DNA of 64,000 nt. Source: Mucilaginibacter pineti. GTDB taxonomy: Bacteria > Bacteroidota > Bacteroidia > Sphingobacteriales > Sphingobacteriaceae. A program made the translations under genes and the position numbers. The notes beneath the pieces were generated by a model that worked only from the letters and a program-made list of their open reading frames with translations, was not told the origin of the DNA and did no database searches. The stretch covers positions 84,317 to 148,316 of the forward strand of contig NZ_FNAI01000016.1 in the NCBI RefSeq assembly GCF_900101875.1. The letters are read 5' to 3'. This document shows, piece after piece, positions 26,051-35,567 of the stretch; the first letter of the stretch is position 1; each line of letters opens with the position of its first letter.

Positions 26051-27061
26051 CTAATACTTATCGGCGCTTACCTTGCCCAATTTACCGGCAAGGCCGTCAT
26101 TTACCGCTGCAACCAGTTTTTTATATTCTTTTTGTTTTGAGCTGATGATGCTTACTAACCATAAATAAGCCAGGTACAATCTTTTATTAAGGTTGAATGT
26201 GGCTTCGGATCGCACGGCTACCTTTGAATAAAAATACATCCGGTTGCGCACTGCGTAATAGTTCCTGAAACCCCAAAGATCCAGCAGGTGCGAATGAAAT
26301 GGTTTCTGCTGATAATTTATCCCCTGCGACATATCGATATCAATAACCTTACATGCCGGGACCAGCCAAATAGTAGCTCCCGACTGGGTAATCCTATACG
26401 TATATTCCGAATCATCTACATAAACAAAAAAACGTTCATCGGGATAGCCGATTACTTTTATGAGCGCCCGGTGCATAAGCAAACCACCATAGGGTACGTA
26501 AGGCATCATGGCTTTATCCTGGTATGGCGCATTTTTTCCAAACCTGTCCTGCTGCTTATATTTCCGGTTGTTGAGGATGTTGAACGCACTGAAGCCCATG
26601 AAATTGTCGGGTACCAGGTAGTAGCGGGCGGGGTTTTCGCCGCGAGCTATTTTTACGTGGGGCAGCCTGTCTTCGCGTAAGCAATAGAGGGCTTTTTTAT
26701 CATCGGGTTGGTTTATTTGCTCCCACTTGGCAAGCAGACCGCTAAGTGCCTGTTCGTCGGGCAAGTTATCATCATCCAGCAGCCAAACCATATCGGCACC
26801 GGTATTATTATAAGCGTATTCAATAGCCTTCTTATATCCTCCTGCCGAACCTTCATTTTGGGCATTGGTTAACACGGTAACACGGTTATCGCCTAAACCG
26901 GTAACGTTGGCAGCTACGCTGTAGGCCGAAGCGTTATCAACCACAACAACCTGCGTTACCTGTTCAAACCCAAGCACACGCTTTAGCACCTGCTCTAAAA
27001 ATTGCCACCTATTTGCATAGGTAACAGTTAACACACACACTTTATATTTTATATTTGCCAT
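26051..27061 (-). CDS. Glycosyltransferase family 2, rhamnosyl-type
   Basis: 336 residues from the ATG at 27059-27061 (MANIKYKVCVLTVTYANRW). An ATG seven codons upstream is less likely because TAATTTTG, a -7-like octamer, overlaps it (27078-27071). The GT-A core is clear: VVVDNAS, then the metal motif WLLDDDN near residue 93, and YVDDSEYTYRI. The WLLDDD and FFVYVDD pair is typical of rhamnosyl- and galactofuranosyl-type family 2 enzymes. Divergent from the flippase gene. Confidence 0.85.
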   Translation of the reverse strand: MANIKYKVCVLTVTYANRWQFLEQVLKRVLGFEQVTQVVVVDNASAYSVAANVTGLGDNRVTVLTNAQNEGSAGGYKKAIEYAYNNTGADMVWLLDDDNLPDEQALSGLLAKWEQINQPDDKKALYCLREDRLPHVKIARGENPARYYLVPDNFMGFSAFNILNNRKYKQQDRFGKNAPYQDKAMMPYVPYGGLLMHRALIKVIGYPDERFFVYVDDSEYTYRITQSGATIWLVPACKVIDIDMSQGINYQQKPFHSHLLDLWGFRNYYAVRNRMYFYSKVAVRSEATFNLNKRLYLAYLWLVSIISSKQKEYKKLVAAVNDGLAGKLGKVSADKY

Positions 27062-27116
27062 TGAATGTTCCAAAATTATCATTTTACAACAAACAATACA
27101 GCGGTTAATAAATTGA

Positions 27117-28592
27117 ATGGGAATAATTAAGCAACAAACTATTAAGGGTTCCCTTTATTCGTATCTGGGTGTATTTATTGGTTTTTTAACGGTAGTTATC
27201 ATTCAGCCCCATTCATTAACTAAAGAACAAATAGGGCTTTTAACTATATTAACTTCGTTATCATTAATGTTTGCCCAGTTTTCTATATTGGGTTTTAACG
27301 GTACTGCAAGGTATTTCCCCTACTTTCGCAGCGAAGAAAAGAAGCACCACGGCTATTTATTTTTGGCCTGCATGGTATCATTACTCGGCACCATCCTTTT
27401 TGTTTTATTGGCCTGGATTTTTAAAGATGAGCTGGTGGGGCGGAATGCTAAAACTGTTCTTTTTGAAGATTATTACTGGTACCTGATCCCGCTTACCGTT
27501 TTCACGCTGTTTTTTAACGTTTTTGACCTCTATGCCCGTTTGCTCTATAACATGACTACCGGACTGATACTGCGCGAGTTTACCAAACGGATATTTATAT
27601 TGGTACCACTTATACTTATCTATTTTCATTTGGTGAGCTTTAACACGTTCATGCTGCTATGGCTTACTGCCAATATTATTACAACGGTACAAATAGTAAT
27701 AAGGCTGATAAAAGACAAACACTTTTCACTTAAACCCAACTTTGAATTTTTAACAAAGGATATGGTGAACAAGCTGGTGGGTATTTGCTTTTTCACCATA
27801 CTAACCGGTACATCACCGCTGATCATTCAAAATATTGACAATTTGCTCATTTCCAAGAAACTGGGGTTGGATAATACCGGAGTTTACGCCCTGGCCTTTA
27901 GTTTCGGGAGTATTATTTCACTGCCTTCACGCTCGTTGTACAACATCGCTTATACTATTGTTGCCGAATCGTTTAAAACAAATGACCTAAAAAACATCAG
28001 TACGGTTTATGCTAAAAGCTGTATTAACCAGATCATTAGCGCCTTATTCATATTTATAGTAATGTGGGCAAGTGTCGACAATATTTTCGCCATAGAACCT
28101 GCCGGTTTTAAGGCAGGCAAGTATGCCATTTTTTTCGTGAGTTTAGGTTACTTTATTGACTCGGCCACAGGCATAAACCTGGTAATACTGGCTACATCAA
28201 AATATTTCAGGTACGAGGCGCTGTTTAACCTGTTGTTGGTGCCCGTTATTATAATTGCCAATATAATCCTGATACCCATGTACGGCATCACAGGTTCGGC
28301 AATAGCATCGGCATTAACGTATTTTATTTTTAACCTGTTCAGGTATATATTTATATGGGTTAAATTCAAAATGCAGCCGTTTACCATCCAGTGCCTGCTG
28401 GCGCTTATTACCGGTGTAGGCGTTTATTATTTATCTGTTTGGGTAATACCACACCTGCAAAATTTTATTATTGATACCATTGCACGCACCGCTTTTATCA
28501 CTGTGCTTTATTTGCCGGCGGTTTATTTCATGAAACTATCTGAAGATATTAATGGAATTATTGATGGGTTAGTTGCTAAGGTGAGAAGGTAG
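27117..28592 (+). CDS. Polysaccharide flippase (Wzx-like, MOP superfamily)
   Basis: 491 residues with about 12-14 membrane spans over the whole length and the N-terminal QQTIKGSLYSYLGVFIGFLT of MATE/MOP-type polysaccharide exporters. Such proteins flip undecaprenyl-linked oligosaccharides across the inner membrane. It is the natural partner of the four glycosyltransferases and methyltransferase next to it, though transcribed in the opposite direction. I see no Wzy polymerase or sugar-initiating transferase in the window. Confidence 0.85.
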   Translation: MGIIKQQTIKGSLYSYLGVFIGFLTVVIIQPHSLTKEQIGLLTILTSLSLMFAQFSILGFNGTARYFPYFRSEEKKHHGYLFLACMVSLLGTILFVLLAWIFKDELVGRNAKTVLFEDYYWYLIPLTVFTLFFNVFDLYARLLYNMTTGLILREFTKRIFILVPLILIYFHLVSFNTFMLLWLTANIITTVQIVIRLIKDKHFSLKPNFEFLTKDMVNKLVGICFFTILTGTSPLIIQNIDNLLISKKLGLDNTGVYALAFSFGSIISLPSRSLYNIAYTIVAESFKTNDLKNISTVYAKSCINQIISALFIFIVMWASVDNIFAIEPAGFKAGKYAIFFVSLGYFIDSATGINLVILATSKYFRYEALFNLLLVPVIIIANIILIPMYGITGSAIASALTYFIFNLFRYIFIWVKFKMQPFTIQCLLALITGVGVYYLSVWVIPHLQNFIIDTIARTAFITVLYLPAVYFMKLSEDINGIIDGLVAKVRR

Positions 28593-28617
28593 GTATTTTA
28601 AAGTTAGCAGCCTTTCC

Positions 28618-28735
28618 CACTTCCGCGAGGTTAACGCAGCGTAACTCGTGGTTGATATGGTGTAAGCCTCCGGCTTACCTCAGCTGCAAGCTGAAACCAT
28701 GCGCCCCACGAGCTGCAAGCTCGCGGGAGGTTGCA
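28618..28735. repeat. Compound hairpin repeat between flippase and typA
   Basis: Three small hairpins, GTAAGCC...GGCTTAC, CAGCTGCAAGCTG and GAGCTGCAAGCTC, lie between outer parts GCGAGGTTAACGCAGC...ACTCGTGG and CCACGAG...CTCGCGGG that pair with each other. It resembles REP-type elements in form, though its sequence differs from the RAYT-linked units near 44.2 kb. Confidence 0.65.
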
Positions 28736-28756
28736 GTATCCCAAAAAACTTCCCCC

Positions 28757-28793
28757 AACAAAAAAGCCCTCCGGAAATAATCCGGAGGGCTTT
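28757..28793 (-). terminator. Terminator of typA
   Basis: A perfect 13-bp stem (AAAGCCCTCCGGA, 28763-28775, with TCCGGAGGGCTTT, 28781-28793), a five-base loop, and a T run on the minus strand. It lies 26 bases past the typA stop. Confidence 0.92.
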
Positions 28794-28818
28794 GTATTTT
28801 TATTTACTTACCTGGTGA

Positions 28819-30630
28819 TTATTGGTTTGTAAATTTCTTAGCGTTAATACGGCGTTCGTTTTCGTTAAGGAATATTTTACGTAAACGGATGCTTTGCGGG
28901 GTTACCTCAATGTATTCGTCGGCTTGTATGTATTCCATTGATTCTTCTAACGAAAATTTGATAGCAGGCGCTATACGTACGTTGGTATCGCTACCTGATG
29001 CACGCATATTGGTTAACTGCTTGCCTTTGGTTAAGTTAATAACCAAATCGTTATCGCGGATGTGCTCGCCTAAAACCTGTCCTTCGTAAACATCAACTCC
29101 CGGATCTATGTGGAAACGACCACGATCCTGTAATTTATCAATTGCGAAAGCAGTGGTTTTACCAGTATCCATTGATACCAATACACCATTTAAACGACCA
29201 GGGATAGTACCTTTCCAAGGCTCATATGCTTTAAAACGGTGAGCCATAATAGCCTCGCCACCGGTAGCGGTTAATACGTTGTTACGTAAACCTATAATAC
29301 CGCGTGCAGGGATATCAAACTCAAGGTGTTGTAAGTCGCCTTTTGGCTCCATGATCAACAAATCGCCTTTACGTTGTGTTACCAGCTCAATAACTTTACC
29401 GGCTACTTCGCCTGGTACATCAACAATAAGGGTTTCAACCGGCTCGCATTTAACACCGTCAATTTCTTTAACGATAACCTGCGGCTGACCAACCTGCAAT
29501 TCGTAACCTTCGCGACGCATGGTTTCAATTAATACAGATAAGTGAAGGATACCACGGCCATAAACCAGGTATGAATCTGGTGATTCGGTTTCAACAACCT
29601 TAAGCGCCAGGTTTTTCTCCATCTCTTTGTATAAACGATCGCGCAGGTGGCGTGATGTTACAAACTTGCCTTCTTTACCAAAAAACGGTGAAGTGTTAAT
29701 GGTGAACAGCATGTTCATGGTAGGCTCGTCGATTTTTATAACGGCCAGTTGTTCTGGTTTTTCAAAATCAGCAATGGTATCGCCAATATCGAAACCTTCA
29801 ATACCAACTACGGCGCAAATATCACCGGCGTCAACCTGGGTTGCTCTTACTTTACCCAAACCTTCAAAAGTATAAAGTTCTTTTATACGTGATTTTTGGA
29901 TAGTGCCATCGCGTTTTACCAACGATACCGGCATGTTTTCTTTAATAACACCACGGGCAACACGGCCTACAGCAATACGACCAACAAAAGATGAATAATC
30001 TAATGAAGTGATCTGCATTTGCAAAGTACCTTCGTTAATAGGTGCCGGCGGAATGTTTTCCAATATGGCATCCATTAAAGGGAAAATATCTTCGGTAGGT
30101 TTTTTATAATCGGTGCTCATCCAGCCTTGTTTTGATGAACCGTAGATAACCGGGAAATCCAGTTGATCTTCAGTTGCTTCAAGGTTGAAGAACAACTCAA
30201 ATATTTGTTCGTAAACTTCTTCCGGACGACAGTTTTCTTTATCAACCTTGTTTACAACCACAATTGGTTTTAAGCCTAAAGCCAAAGCCTTTTGGGTTAC
30301 AAAGCGTGTTTGAGGCATGGCGCCTTCAAACGCATCGCAAAGTAATAATACGCCATCGGCCATTTTCAATACACGCTCAACCTCACCACCAAAATCGGCG
30401 TGACCAGGGGTATCAATAATGTTGATTTTAACGCCTTTATACATTACCGAAACGTTTTTTGAAACGATGGTAATACCACGCTCACGCTCCAGGTCATTGT
30501 TATCAAGTATCAATTCACCAGTGTCCTGTCCTTCACGGAAAATGGCGCAACTGTGTAAAATTTTGTCAACCAATGTAGTTTTACCGTGGTCAACGTGTGC
30601 GATGATCGCAATGTTTCTTATTTTTTGCAT
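28819..30630 (-). CDS. typA: Translational GTPase TypA/BipA
   Basis: 603 residues. The GTPase motifs are AHVDHGKTTL (Lys17), RERGITI, DTPGHADFGGEVER and NKVDKE. Domains II-III and V follow, and the C-terminal BipA-specific domain ends in LRKIFLNENERRINAKK. BipA binds the ribosome at the EF-G site and aids assembly of the 50S subunit, especially in cold or stress. It is a single-gene unit with a good promoter (30656-30686) and a strong terminator. Confidence 0.96.
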   Translation of the reverse strand: MQKIRNIAIIAHVDHGKTTLVDKILHSCAIFREGQDTGELILDNNDLERERGITIVSKNVSVMYKGVKINIIDTPGHADFGGEVERVLKMADGVLLLCDAFEGAMPQTRFVTQKALALGLKPIVVVNKVDKENCRPEEVYEQIFELFFNLEATEDQLDFPVIYGSSKQGWMSTDYKKPTEDIFPLMDAILENIPPAPINEGTLQMQITSLDYSSFVGRIAVGRVARGVIKENMPVSLVKRDGTIQKSRIKELYTFEGLGKVRATQVDAGDICAVVGIEGFDIGDTIADFEKPEQLAVIKIDEPTMNMLFTINTSPFFGKEGKFVTSRHLRDRLYKEMEKNLALKVVETESPDSYLVYGRGILHLSVLIETMRREGYELQVGQPQVIVKEIDGVKCEPVETLIVDVPGEVAGKVIELVTQRKGDLLIMEPKGDLQHLEFDIPARGIIGLRNNVLTATGGEAIMAHRFKAYEPWKGTIPGRLNGVLVSMDTGKTTAFAIDKLQDRGRFHIDPGVDVYEGQVLGEHIRDNDLVINLTKGKQLTNMRASGSDTNVRIAPAIKFSLEESMEYIQADEYIEVTPQSIRLRKIFLNENERRINAKKFTNQ

Positions 30631-30655
30631 GAAAAATGCTCTTCTAATTTTGGCG

Positions 30656-30686
30656 CAAAGGTACGTTTAATATATTAGATTTTAAA
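30656..30686 (-). promoter_or_regulatory. Promoter of typA
   Basis: On the minus strand TTTA (30686-30683) and TACCTTTG (30663-30656) are 19 bases apart, close to the -33/-7 consensus, with a leader of about 20 bases. Confidence 0.6.
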
Positions 30687-30818
30687 GCATTGTCAAGTTA
30701 TATAGAAGATTTTGTGCGATATGATGGGTAAATGACATTTGCAAGGCATCATTAAAAGGCTGATGGGCAGGTATAAGGATTGATTTAGTCCCACTAAATG
30801 CCTTTTATATTCAATCAC

Positions 30819-31634
30819 CTATCCCCCAAACGCCCAAACCAAAAACTTACCCATAGCCCTGCCCCAAGTTGCCGGGTCATGCGTACCGCCAACCACTTCA
30901 AGGTATTGAATATCGGCAGGCCGGGTGTAGCCTTTATTTTCCAGTTCTTTGATCAGATCGATGGTGTCGTCAATGGCATCTATGATGCCGTTCTTGTTGC
31001 GGTCGGTAGTTTCGTCTTTAGTGCCGGTTTGCAGCCAGAATTTAAGGTTGGGCTTATCCTTGGTGTTTTTAATAACCGAGTGCATAATACGGTCGTTATC
31101 GGTATAGCCTTTTACCAGGTCCTTGCTGCGCCACCAGAACGAGCCGGAAAATACACCTACCTTATTAAACACATCGCTGTTATTCCAGGCAATATCAAAA
31201 GCCGAGAGGCCCCCTAAAGAAAAACCCGCATAAGCAGTAGTTTCAAAATGCTCAATACCGGTTTGAGCGGTTATCTGCGGCAATAGCTCGGTTTTAATGA
31301 ATTGGGTATATACATCGGCCTTGGCGCCGCGTTTTTTAAAGTCGGGCTGGCCGGCCACGCCGTATTCCTGCAGGCGGTCGTCGCCGGCATGAATGGCCAC
31401 TATGAGTATCGGTTGTATGCGATTTGTACTGTAAAGCTGCTCCAGCGTTTGTTTAAGCTGCAGGTTTTCCAGTTCCTGCGCGTCGTTCAGCAACAGCAGG
31501 CTTAGCGGCTCGGCAAGGTCGCTTTCATCGGGCATAAGCAGGGTGCAGGTAACCTCCCTTTGCAGCAGTTTTGATGTTATGTTTATATTTTTTTCGATGA
31601 TCGTCATTTCAGTTTCAGCCCAGCCCAGGTACAT
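30819..31634 (-). CDS. Esterase of the alpha/beta-hydrolase fold (esterase D/IroE-like)
   Basis: 271 residues, no signal peptide. The nucleophile is in GFSLGG (about residue 138) and the catalytic histidine in GGTHDPATW near the end. The wording (LLLLNDAQELENLQL, IVAIHAGDDRLQEYG, SGSFWWRSKD) matches the putative esterase family that includes Fes/IroE and S-formylglutathione hydrolase-like enzymes. A calcium-loop-like DRNKNGIIDAIDDTID segment lies near residue 215. It is divergent from a second esterase-fold gene; the two share a 132-base region that has TACTTTTG (31664-31657) as a -7 element. Probably part of the amidoligase neighbourhood. Confidence 0.82.
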   Translation of the reverse strand: MYLGWAETEMTIIEKNINITSKLLQREVTCTLLMPDESDLAEPLSLLLLNDAQELENLQLKQTLEQLYSTNRIQPILIVAIHAGDDRLQEYGVAGQPDFKKRGAKADVYTQFIKTELLPQITAQTGIEHFETTAYAGFSLGGLSAFDIAWNNSDVFNKVGVFSGSFWWRSKDLVKGYTDNDRIMHSVIKNTKDKPNLKFWLQTGTKDETTDRNKNGIIDAIDDTIDLIKELENKGYTRPADIQYLEVVGGTHDPATWGRAMGKFLVWAFGG

Positions 31635-31656
31635 CTTTATTTAAATTTTAAGGGCG

Positions 31657-31664
31657 CAAAAGTA
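31657..31664 (-). promoter_or_regulatory. -7 element of the minus-strand esterase
   Basis: TACTTTTG on the minus strand matches TAnnTTTG, 22 bases before the start at 31634. Confidence 0.45.
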
Positions 31665-31766
31665 AGGTATACTTTTTTATTTATCAGGCTAAATATTAAT
31701 TTATCAGTTAGTTGCCTTTCTCAAACAAACCACTTAACTTACATTCAGAAACCTGAATATACTATT

Positions 31767-32474
31767 TTGACTGAAAAATATCACCGCTGGTATTCGCCAA
31801 ACCTAAACACCCATCTTGAAATGCTGGTATTCGGCGACAGGGGTTTTCCTGTCATCCTGTTTCCAACAACCAGGGGGCGTTACCACCAGAATAAGGATTT
31901 CGGACTCATAGAAAGCGCAAAATGGTTTATTGACGAGGGCCTTGTAAAAATATACTGCCCCGATACCATCGACGACCGCAGTTGGTACGATAAAGGCATC
32001 CATCCTGCCGATCGCGCCCGCAACTACACCTGGTACGATAAAATGTTGGTAAATGAACTGGTGCCCTGGGCCATGCACGAAACCGGTGTTGGCCAGGTAG
32101 CCATGGCCGGTTGCAGCTTTGGCGGTTATCATGCCGCCAACTTCGCGTTCAAACATCCCGAAAAAGTAGCGCACCTGTTTTCTATGGGCGGCGCCTTCGA
32201 CATAAAAATGTTTACCGATGGCCATTATGACGATAACATATTTTATAATAACCCGGTAGATTACCTGCCCGGCGGCAACCAGCACGAATTATGGCAGATG
32301 AACATCATCCTCGGCACATCAGAGCATGACATCTGCAAAGATTATAATATCCAGCTGTCAAACATTTTAGCGCAAAAAAACATTAATCATTGGTTGGATA
32401 TCCGCCCCTTTGCCCATCACGACTGGCCAATATGGAAGGAGATGTTCCCGCATTATTTATCAACGATAAAATAG
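31767..32474 (+). CDS. Esterase family protein, alpha/beta hydrolase fold
   Basis: 235 residues starting at a TTG (31767); no ATG occurs before residue 19, and the conserved YHRWYSPNLN segment lies upstream of it, so I accept the rare start. The nucleophile is in AGCSFGGYHAA (about residue 113) and the histidine probably in FAHHDWPIWKEMFPHYL near the end. The family is a short esterase often found next to ATP-grasp and carboxylate-amine ligase genes. It opens the plus-strand cluster and would hydrolyse an ester or thioester of the product; substrate unknown. Confidence 0.8.
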   Translation: MTEKYHRWYSPNLNTHLEMLVFGDRGFPVILFPTTRGRYHQNKDFGLIESAKWFIDEGLVKIYCPDTIDDRSWYDKGIHPADRARNYTWYDKMLVNELVPWAMHETGVGQVAMAGCSFGGYHAANFAFKHPEKVAHLFSMGGAFDIKMFTDGHYDDNIFYNNPVDYLPGGNQHELWQMNIILGTSEHDICKDYNIQLSNILAQKNINHWLDIRPFAHHDWPIWKEMFPHYLSTIK

Positions 32475-32569
32475 ATTGAAGAATAATAGAGTAAGGACAA
32501 AGGATTAACTTATTTATTACTATAAACACCGGCAACAGGCAACCCGCCACCGGCAACCGAAACACCCCC

Positions 32570-33652
32570 ATGAAAAAAATAGGCATCTTATTCGGACAAG
32601 AAAACTCATTTCCACAGGCATTTGTGGACAGGATAAACCAAAAGGCCGAAAAAAACATATCGGCAGAGTTTGTACGCATTGATAAAGTAATGCAGGCCGA
32701 GCCATTAGATTACGCGGTAATTGTCGACCGGATTTCGCAGGATGTGCCCTTTTATCGCGCAGCACTTAAAAACGCTGCCATATGTGGTACGGCGGTAATC
32801 AACAACCCCTTTTGGTGGAGCGCCGATGAAAAGTTTTTCAATAACGCCCTGGCTGTTAAAATTGGCGTACCCGTACCTAAAACCGTTATCCTGCCATCAA
32901 AAGACCTACCCGATGATACTACCGACAGATCGTTCCGTAACCTGGCCTACCCGTTGGATTGGGAGGGGATTTTCAATTATGTTGGTTTCCCGGCCTACAT
33001 GAAGCCTTTTGACGGTGGCGGGTGGAAAGAGGTTTATAAGCTGGATGATAAAGAAGATTTCTTTGACAAATACAACCAAACCAAACAGTATGTAATGATG
33101 CTGCAGGAAGAGGTTGTTTTCGACGATTATTTCCGTTGTTATTGCATTGGCGGCAAGCATGTGCGTATTATGCAGTACGAGCCCCGCAATCCGCATCACC
33201 TGCGCTACGAACATGGCAAGGCCCCGGCATCAAAAAAACTACTGGAAACAGTAAAAAACTATGTTATAAAACTCAATCAGTTTTTAGGCTACGACTTTAA
33301 TACGGTAGAGTTTGCCATTCGTGATGGTATCCCCTACGCTATTGATTTTTGCAATCCCGCGCCCGATGCCGAAGTAACCAGCGTAGGCCAGGAAAATTTT
33401 GAATGGGTAGTTGAAACTGCCGCCGACTACGCGATTGAGCGCGCCAAAAAGCAAAAGCCTAACGTTGATAACCTCACCTGGGGCGAATATGTAAAAACAT
33501 CAGCCGCAAAATTACCGCTGATCAGCGCCAAAGCAAAACCTGCTAAAGAAGATGTTTCGGTTGGTAAAGTTGCCCATACTATTGAGGCTGAGGGTAAAGT
33601 GAAGAAAGAGAAAGTGGTGAAAGCGGCGGCACCCAAAAAGGCAAAGAAATAA
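32570..33652 (+). CDS. RimK-like ATP-grasp ligase
   Basis: 360 residues. The ATP-grasp elements are visible in order: VGFPAYMKPFDGGGWKEVYK (phosphate loop, about residues 140-160), LQEEVVFDDYFRCYCIGG (about 185-200), and the metal-binding VEFAIRDGIPYAIDFCNPAPD (about 245-265). RimK-type enzymes activate a carboxylate as acyl phosphate and join it to an amine. The last 40 residues are Lys/Ala-rich and probably disordered. Ninety-five bases follow the esterase and 2 bases precede the DUF4262 gene. The acceptor and donor are unknown. Confidence 0.85.
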   Translation: MKKIGILFGQENSFPQAFVDRINQKAEKNISAEFVRIDKVMQAEPLDYAVIVDRISQDVPFYRAALKNAAICGTAVINNPFWWSADEKFFNNALAVKIGVPVPKTVILPSKDLPDDTTDRSFRNLAYPLDWEGIFNYVGFPAYMKPFDGGGWKEVYKLDDKEDFFDKYNQTKQYVMMLQEEVVFDDYFRCYCIGGKHVRIMQYEPRNPHHLRYEHGKAPASKKLLETVKNYVIKLNQFLGYDFNTVEFAIRDGIPYAIDFCNPAPDAEVTSVGQENFEWVVETAADYAIERAKKQKPNVDNLTWGEYVKTSAAKLPLISAKAKPAKEDVSVGKVAHTIEAEGKVKKEKVVKAAAPKKAKK

Positions 33653-33654
33653 AG

Positions 33655-34113
33655 ATGATAGATCCGACTGTAATTGATAACAAACTTCAGGACGACATAA
33701 AAAATTTTGGTCTTCAGGTGTTATATATAATGGAAGACGAACAGGGGCCTGGCTTTAGCTATTCTATTGGGTTATATGAAAGTTACGGCCATCCTGAAAT
33801 AATTATGGTAGGGCTTAAACAGGATCTGATGCATACCCTCATAAATAATATGGCTTATGATATTAAAGACGGCAAGGTATTTATCCCATTCAAATATGAA
33901 GCTGACATTCTTGATGATTTTGAATGTTATTTTGTTGAAGTAGAGAAATCAAATTATGATGCCTATGTTGGTCAGGCGCAGAAATATTATAAGAGAGATG
34001 GGTTTCCTTTATTACAATGTATCTATCCAACAGTTAAAGGCATTTATCCCTGGGAAGATGAGTGGCCTGAAAGCATTAAAGATTTACAGCCCATATTAGG
34101 GCCATTAAAATAA
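33655..34113 (+). CDS. DUF4262 domain protein
   Basis: 152 residues, soluble. GPGFSYSIGLYESYGHPEII and the C-terminal LQCIYPTVKGIYPWED are characteristic of DUF4262, whose function is unknown. It begins 2 bases after the ATP-grasp stop, so the two are co-translated. DUF4262 is also found in quite unrelated contexts, and it may be a passenger here rather than a pathway enzyme. Confidence 0.75.
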   Translation: MIDPTVIDNKLQDDIKNFGLQVLYIMEDEQGPGFSYSIGLYESYGHPEIIMVGLKQDLMHTLINNMAYDIKDGKVFIPFKYEADILDDFECYFVEVEKSNYDAYVGQAQKYYKRDGFPLLQCIYPTVKGIYPWEDEWPESIKDLQPILGPLK

Positions 34114-34116
34114 AAA

Positions 34117-34231
34117 TTGTCATTTCGAACGAGGTACGAGGAGAAATCTTGTAGCCATTGCATGTCGGAAATACATAGCCTGCACGCAAAACCGCATAAG
34201 ATTTCTCCTCGTACCTCGTTCGAAATGACAA
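34117..34231. repeat. Snap-back element, TGTCATT family (copy c), perfect 34-bp arms
   Basis: The left arm (34117-34150, starting TTGTCATTTCGAACGAGGTA) and right arm (34198-34231) are perfect reverse complements over 34 bases around a 47-base centre. It separates the DUF4262 and YbdK-type genes. The perfection suggests recent spread. Confidence 0.92.
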
Positions 34232-34262
34232 CACAATTAGTGTATATAACCCCTAACCAATT

Positions 34263-35360
34263 ATGAACGAGTTTACCTTAGGTGTTGAAGAAGAATTTAT
34301 GGTGATTGACCCTGTTACCAGGGAATTAAAATCACATGAGCAAAAAATTGTGGATAGCGCTCAAAAGATCCACGAGGATCAGGTAAAGGCCGAAATGCAC
34401 CAGGCTGTTGTAGAGGTAGGCACCCACATTTGCAAAAACACGCAGGAGGCCCGTAAGGAGGTAAGCAAACTACGCACTACCGTAGCCCAGTTAGCCGGCG
34501 ATATTGGCCTGCGCATCGGTGCAGCGGGAACGCACCCGTTTTCACTCTGGCAGCACCAGCTTATTACAGATCATCCGCGGTATTTTGAAATTGTTGATGA
34601 AATGCAGGAGGCCGCCCGATCCAACCTTATTTTTGGGTTGCATGTACATGTGGGCATCCAATCTCGGGATATGGCCATTCATATAGCCAACCAGGTGCGA
34701 TATTTTTTGCCGCATGTTTACGCTTTATCCACAAATTCGCCATTTTGGGAGGGGCGTAATACGGGCTTTAAATCATTCCGCACTAAGGTGTTTGACAAAT
34801 TCCCGCGCACCGGCATCCCCGATTACTTTAGCAGTATTGAAGAGTACGACAGCTACATTAAGCTGCTGGTAAAAACCAACTGTATTGATAACGCCAAGAA
34901 GATCTGGTGGGATATCCGGGTTCACCCCTTTTTTGAAACCATCGAATTCCGCATTTGTGATTGCCCTATGCTGGTTGATGAAACTATTGCCTTTACCGCG
35001 CTTTTCCAGGCGCTTTGTGCAAAGCTGTACAAGCTAAGGCAGCAAAACATGAAATTCATCACCTACTCACGTGCGCTTATCAACGAAAACAAATGGCGCG
35101 CTGCCCGCTATGGTATCGACGGTAAAATGATTGACTTTGGCAAGGAAATGGAAGTGAACACCCGCTCGCTGATTTTGGAGCTGCTTGACTTTGTAGACGA
35201 TGTAGTAGATGAACTTGGCTCGCGCGATGATCTTCAATACGTACACAAAATACTGGAGCATGGCACCGGCGCCGATAGGCAACTCGCCATTTACCAGCAA
35301 AACAGTAGCTTTGTAGATGTGGTGGATTACATAACTTCGCAAACTTTAAAGGGATTGTAG
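34263..35360 (+). CDS. YbdK/GCS2-type carboxylate-amine ligase
   Basis: 365 residues. LGVEEEFMVIDPVTREL at the N-terminus and FGLHVHVGIQ in the middle are the metal/ATP and substrate motifs of the glutamate-cysteine ligase 2 family; the length agrees with YbdK (about 370). E. coli YbdK has weak glutamate-cysteine ligase activity, and the family is thought to make amide bonds to amino acids in specialised metabolites. Here it sits between two snap-back repeats and beside an ATP-grasp ligase and an amidotransferase, so a two-ligase pathway is likely. Confidence 0.9.
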   Translation: MNEFTLGVEEEFMVIDPVTRELKSHEQKIVDSAQKIHEDQVKAEMHQAVVEVGTHICKNTQEARKEVSKLRTTVAQLAGDIGLRIGAAGTHPFSLWQHQLITDHPRYFEIVDEMQEAARSNLIFGLHVHVGIQSRDMAIHIANQVRYFLPHVYALSTNSPFWEGRNTGFKSFRTKVFDKFPRTGIPDYFSSIEEYDSYIKLLVKTNCIDNAKKIWWDIRVHPFFETIEFRICDCPMLVDETIAFTALFQALCAKLYKLRQQNMKFITYSRALINENKWRAARYGIDGKMIDFGKEMEVNTRSLILELLDFVDDVVDELGSRDDLQYVHKILEHGTGADRQLAIYQQNSSFVDVVDYITSQTLKGL

Positions 35361-35383
35361 GCCACCCAGTCAAATTTAAAAAG

Positions 35384-35533
35384 TGTCATTTCGATAGAGC
35401 AAGGTGGATTGTGCGCCGGGGCGAAAGAGAAATCTTATACGCCCGCAATGCACGATAGTAGATTTAGCACATGAAGTATAAGATTTCTCCTCACGGCAAC
35501 CGCACATCTCCCAACGAGTTCGTCGAAATGACA
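35384..35533. repeat. Snap-back element, TGTCATT family (copy d)
   Basis: Starts TGTCATTTCGATAGAGCAAG and ends TTCGTCGAAATGACA. Inner arms AGAAATCTTATAC and GTATAAGATTTCT pair perfectly. The sequence is nearest to copy c. It lies between the ligase and amidotransferase genes. Confidence 0.85.
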
Positions 35534-35567
35534 TTAAATTAAAAAATTGACAAAAGTATTTTAGTAT

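Noticed and set aside
1..28592. gmd as part of one operon with the polysaccharide block
   Set aside because: About 20 kb of housekeeping genes on both strands lie between them.
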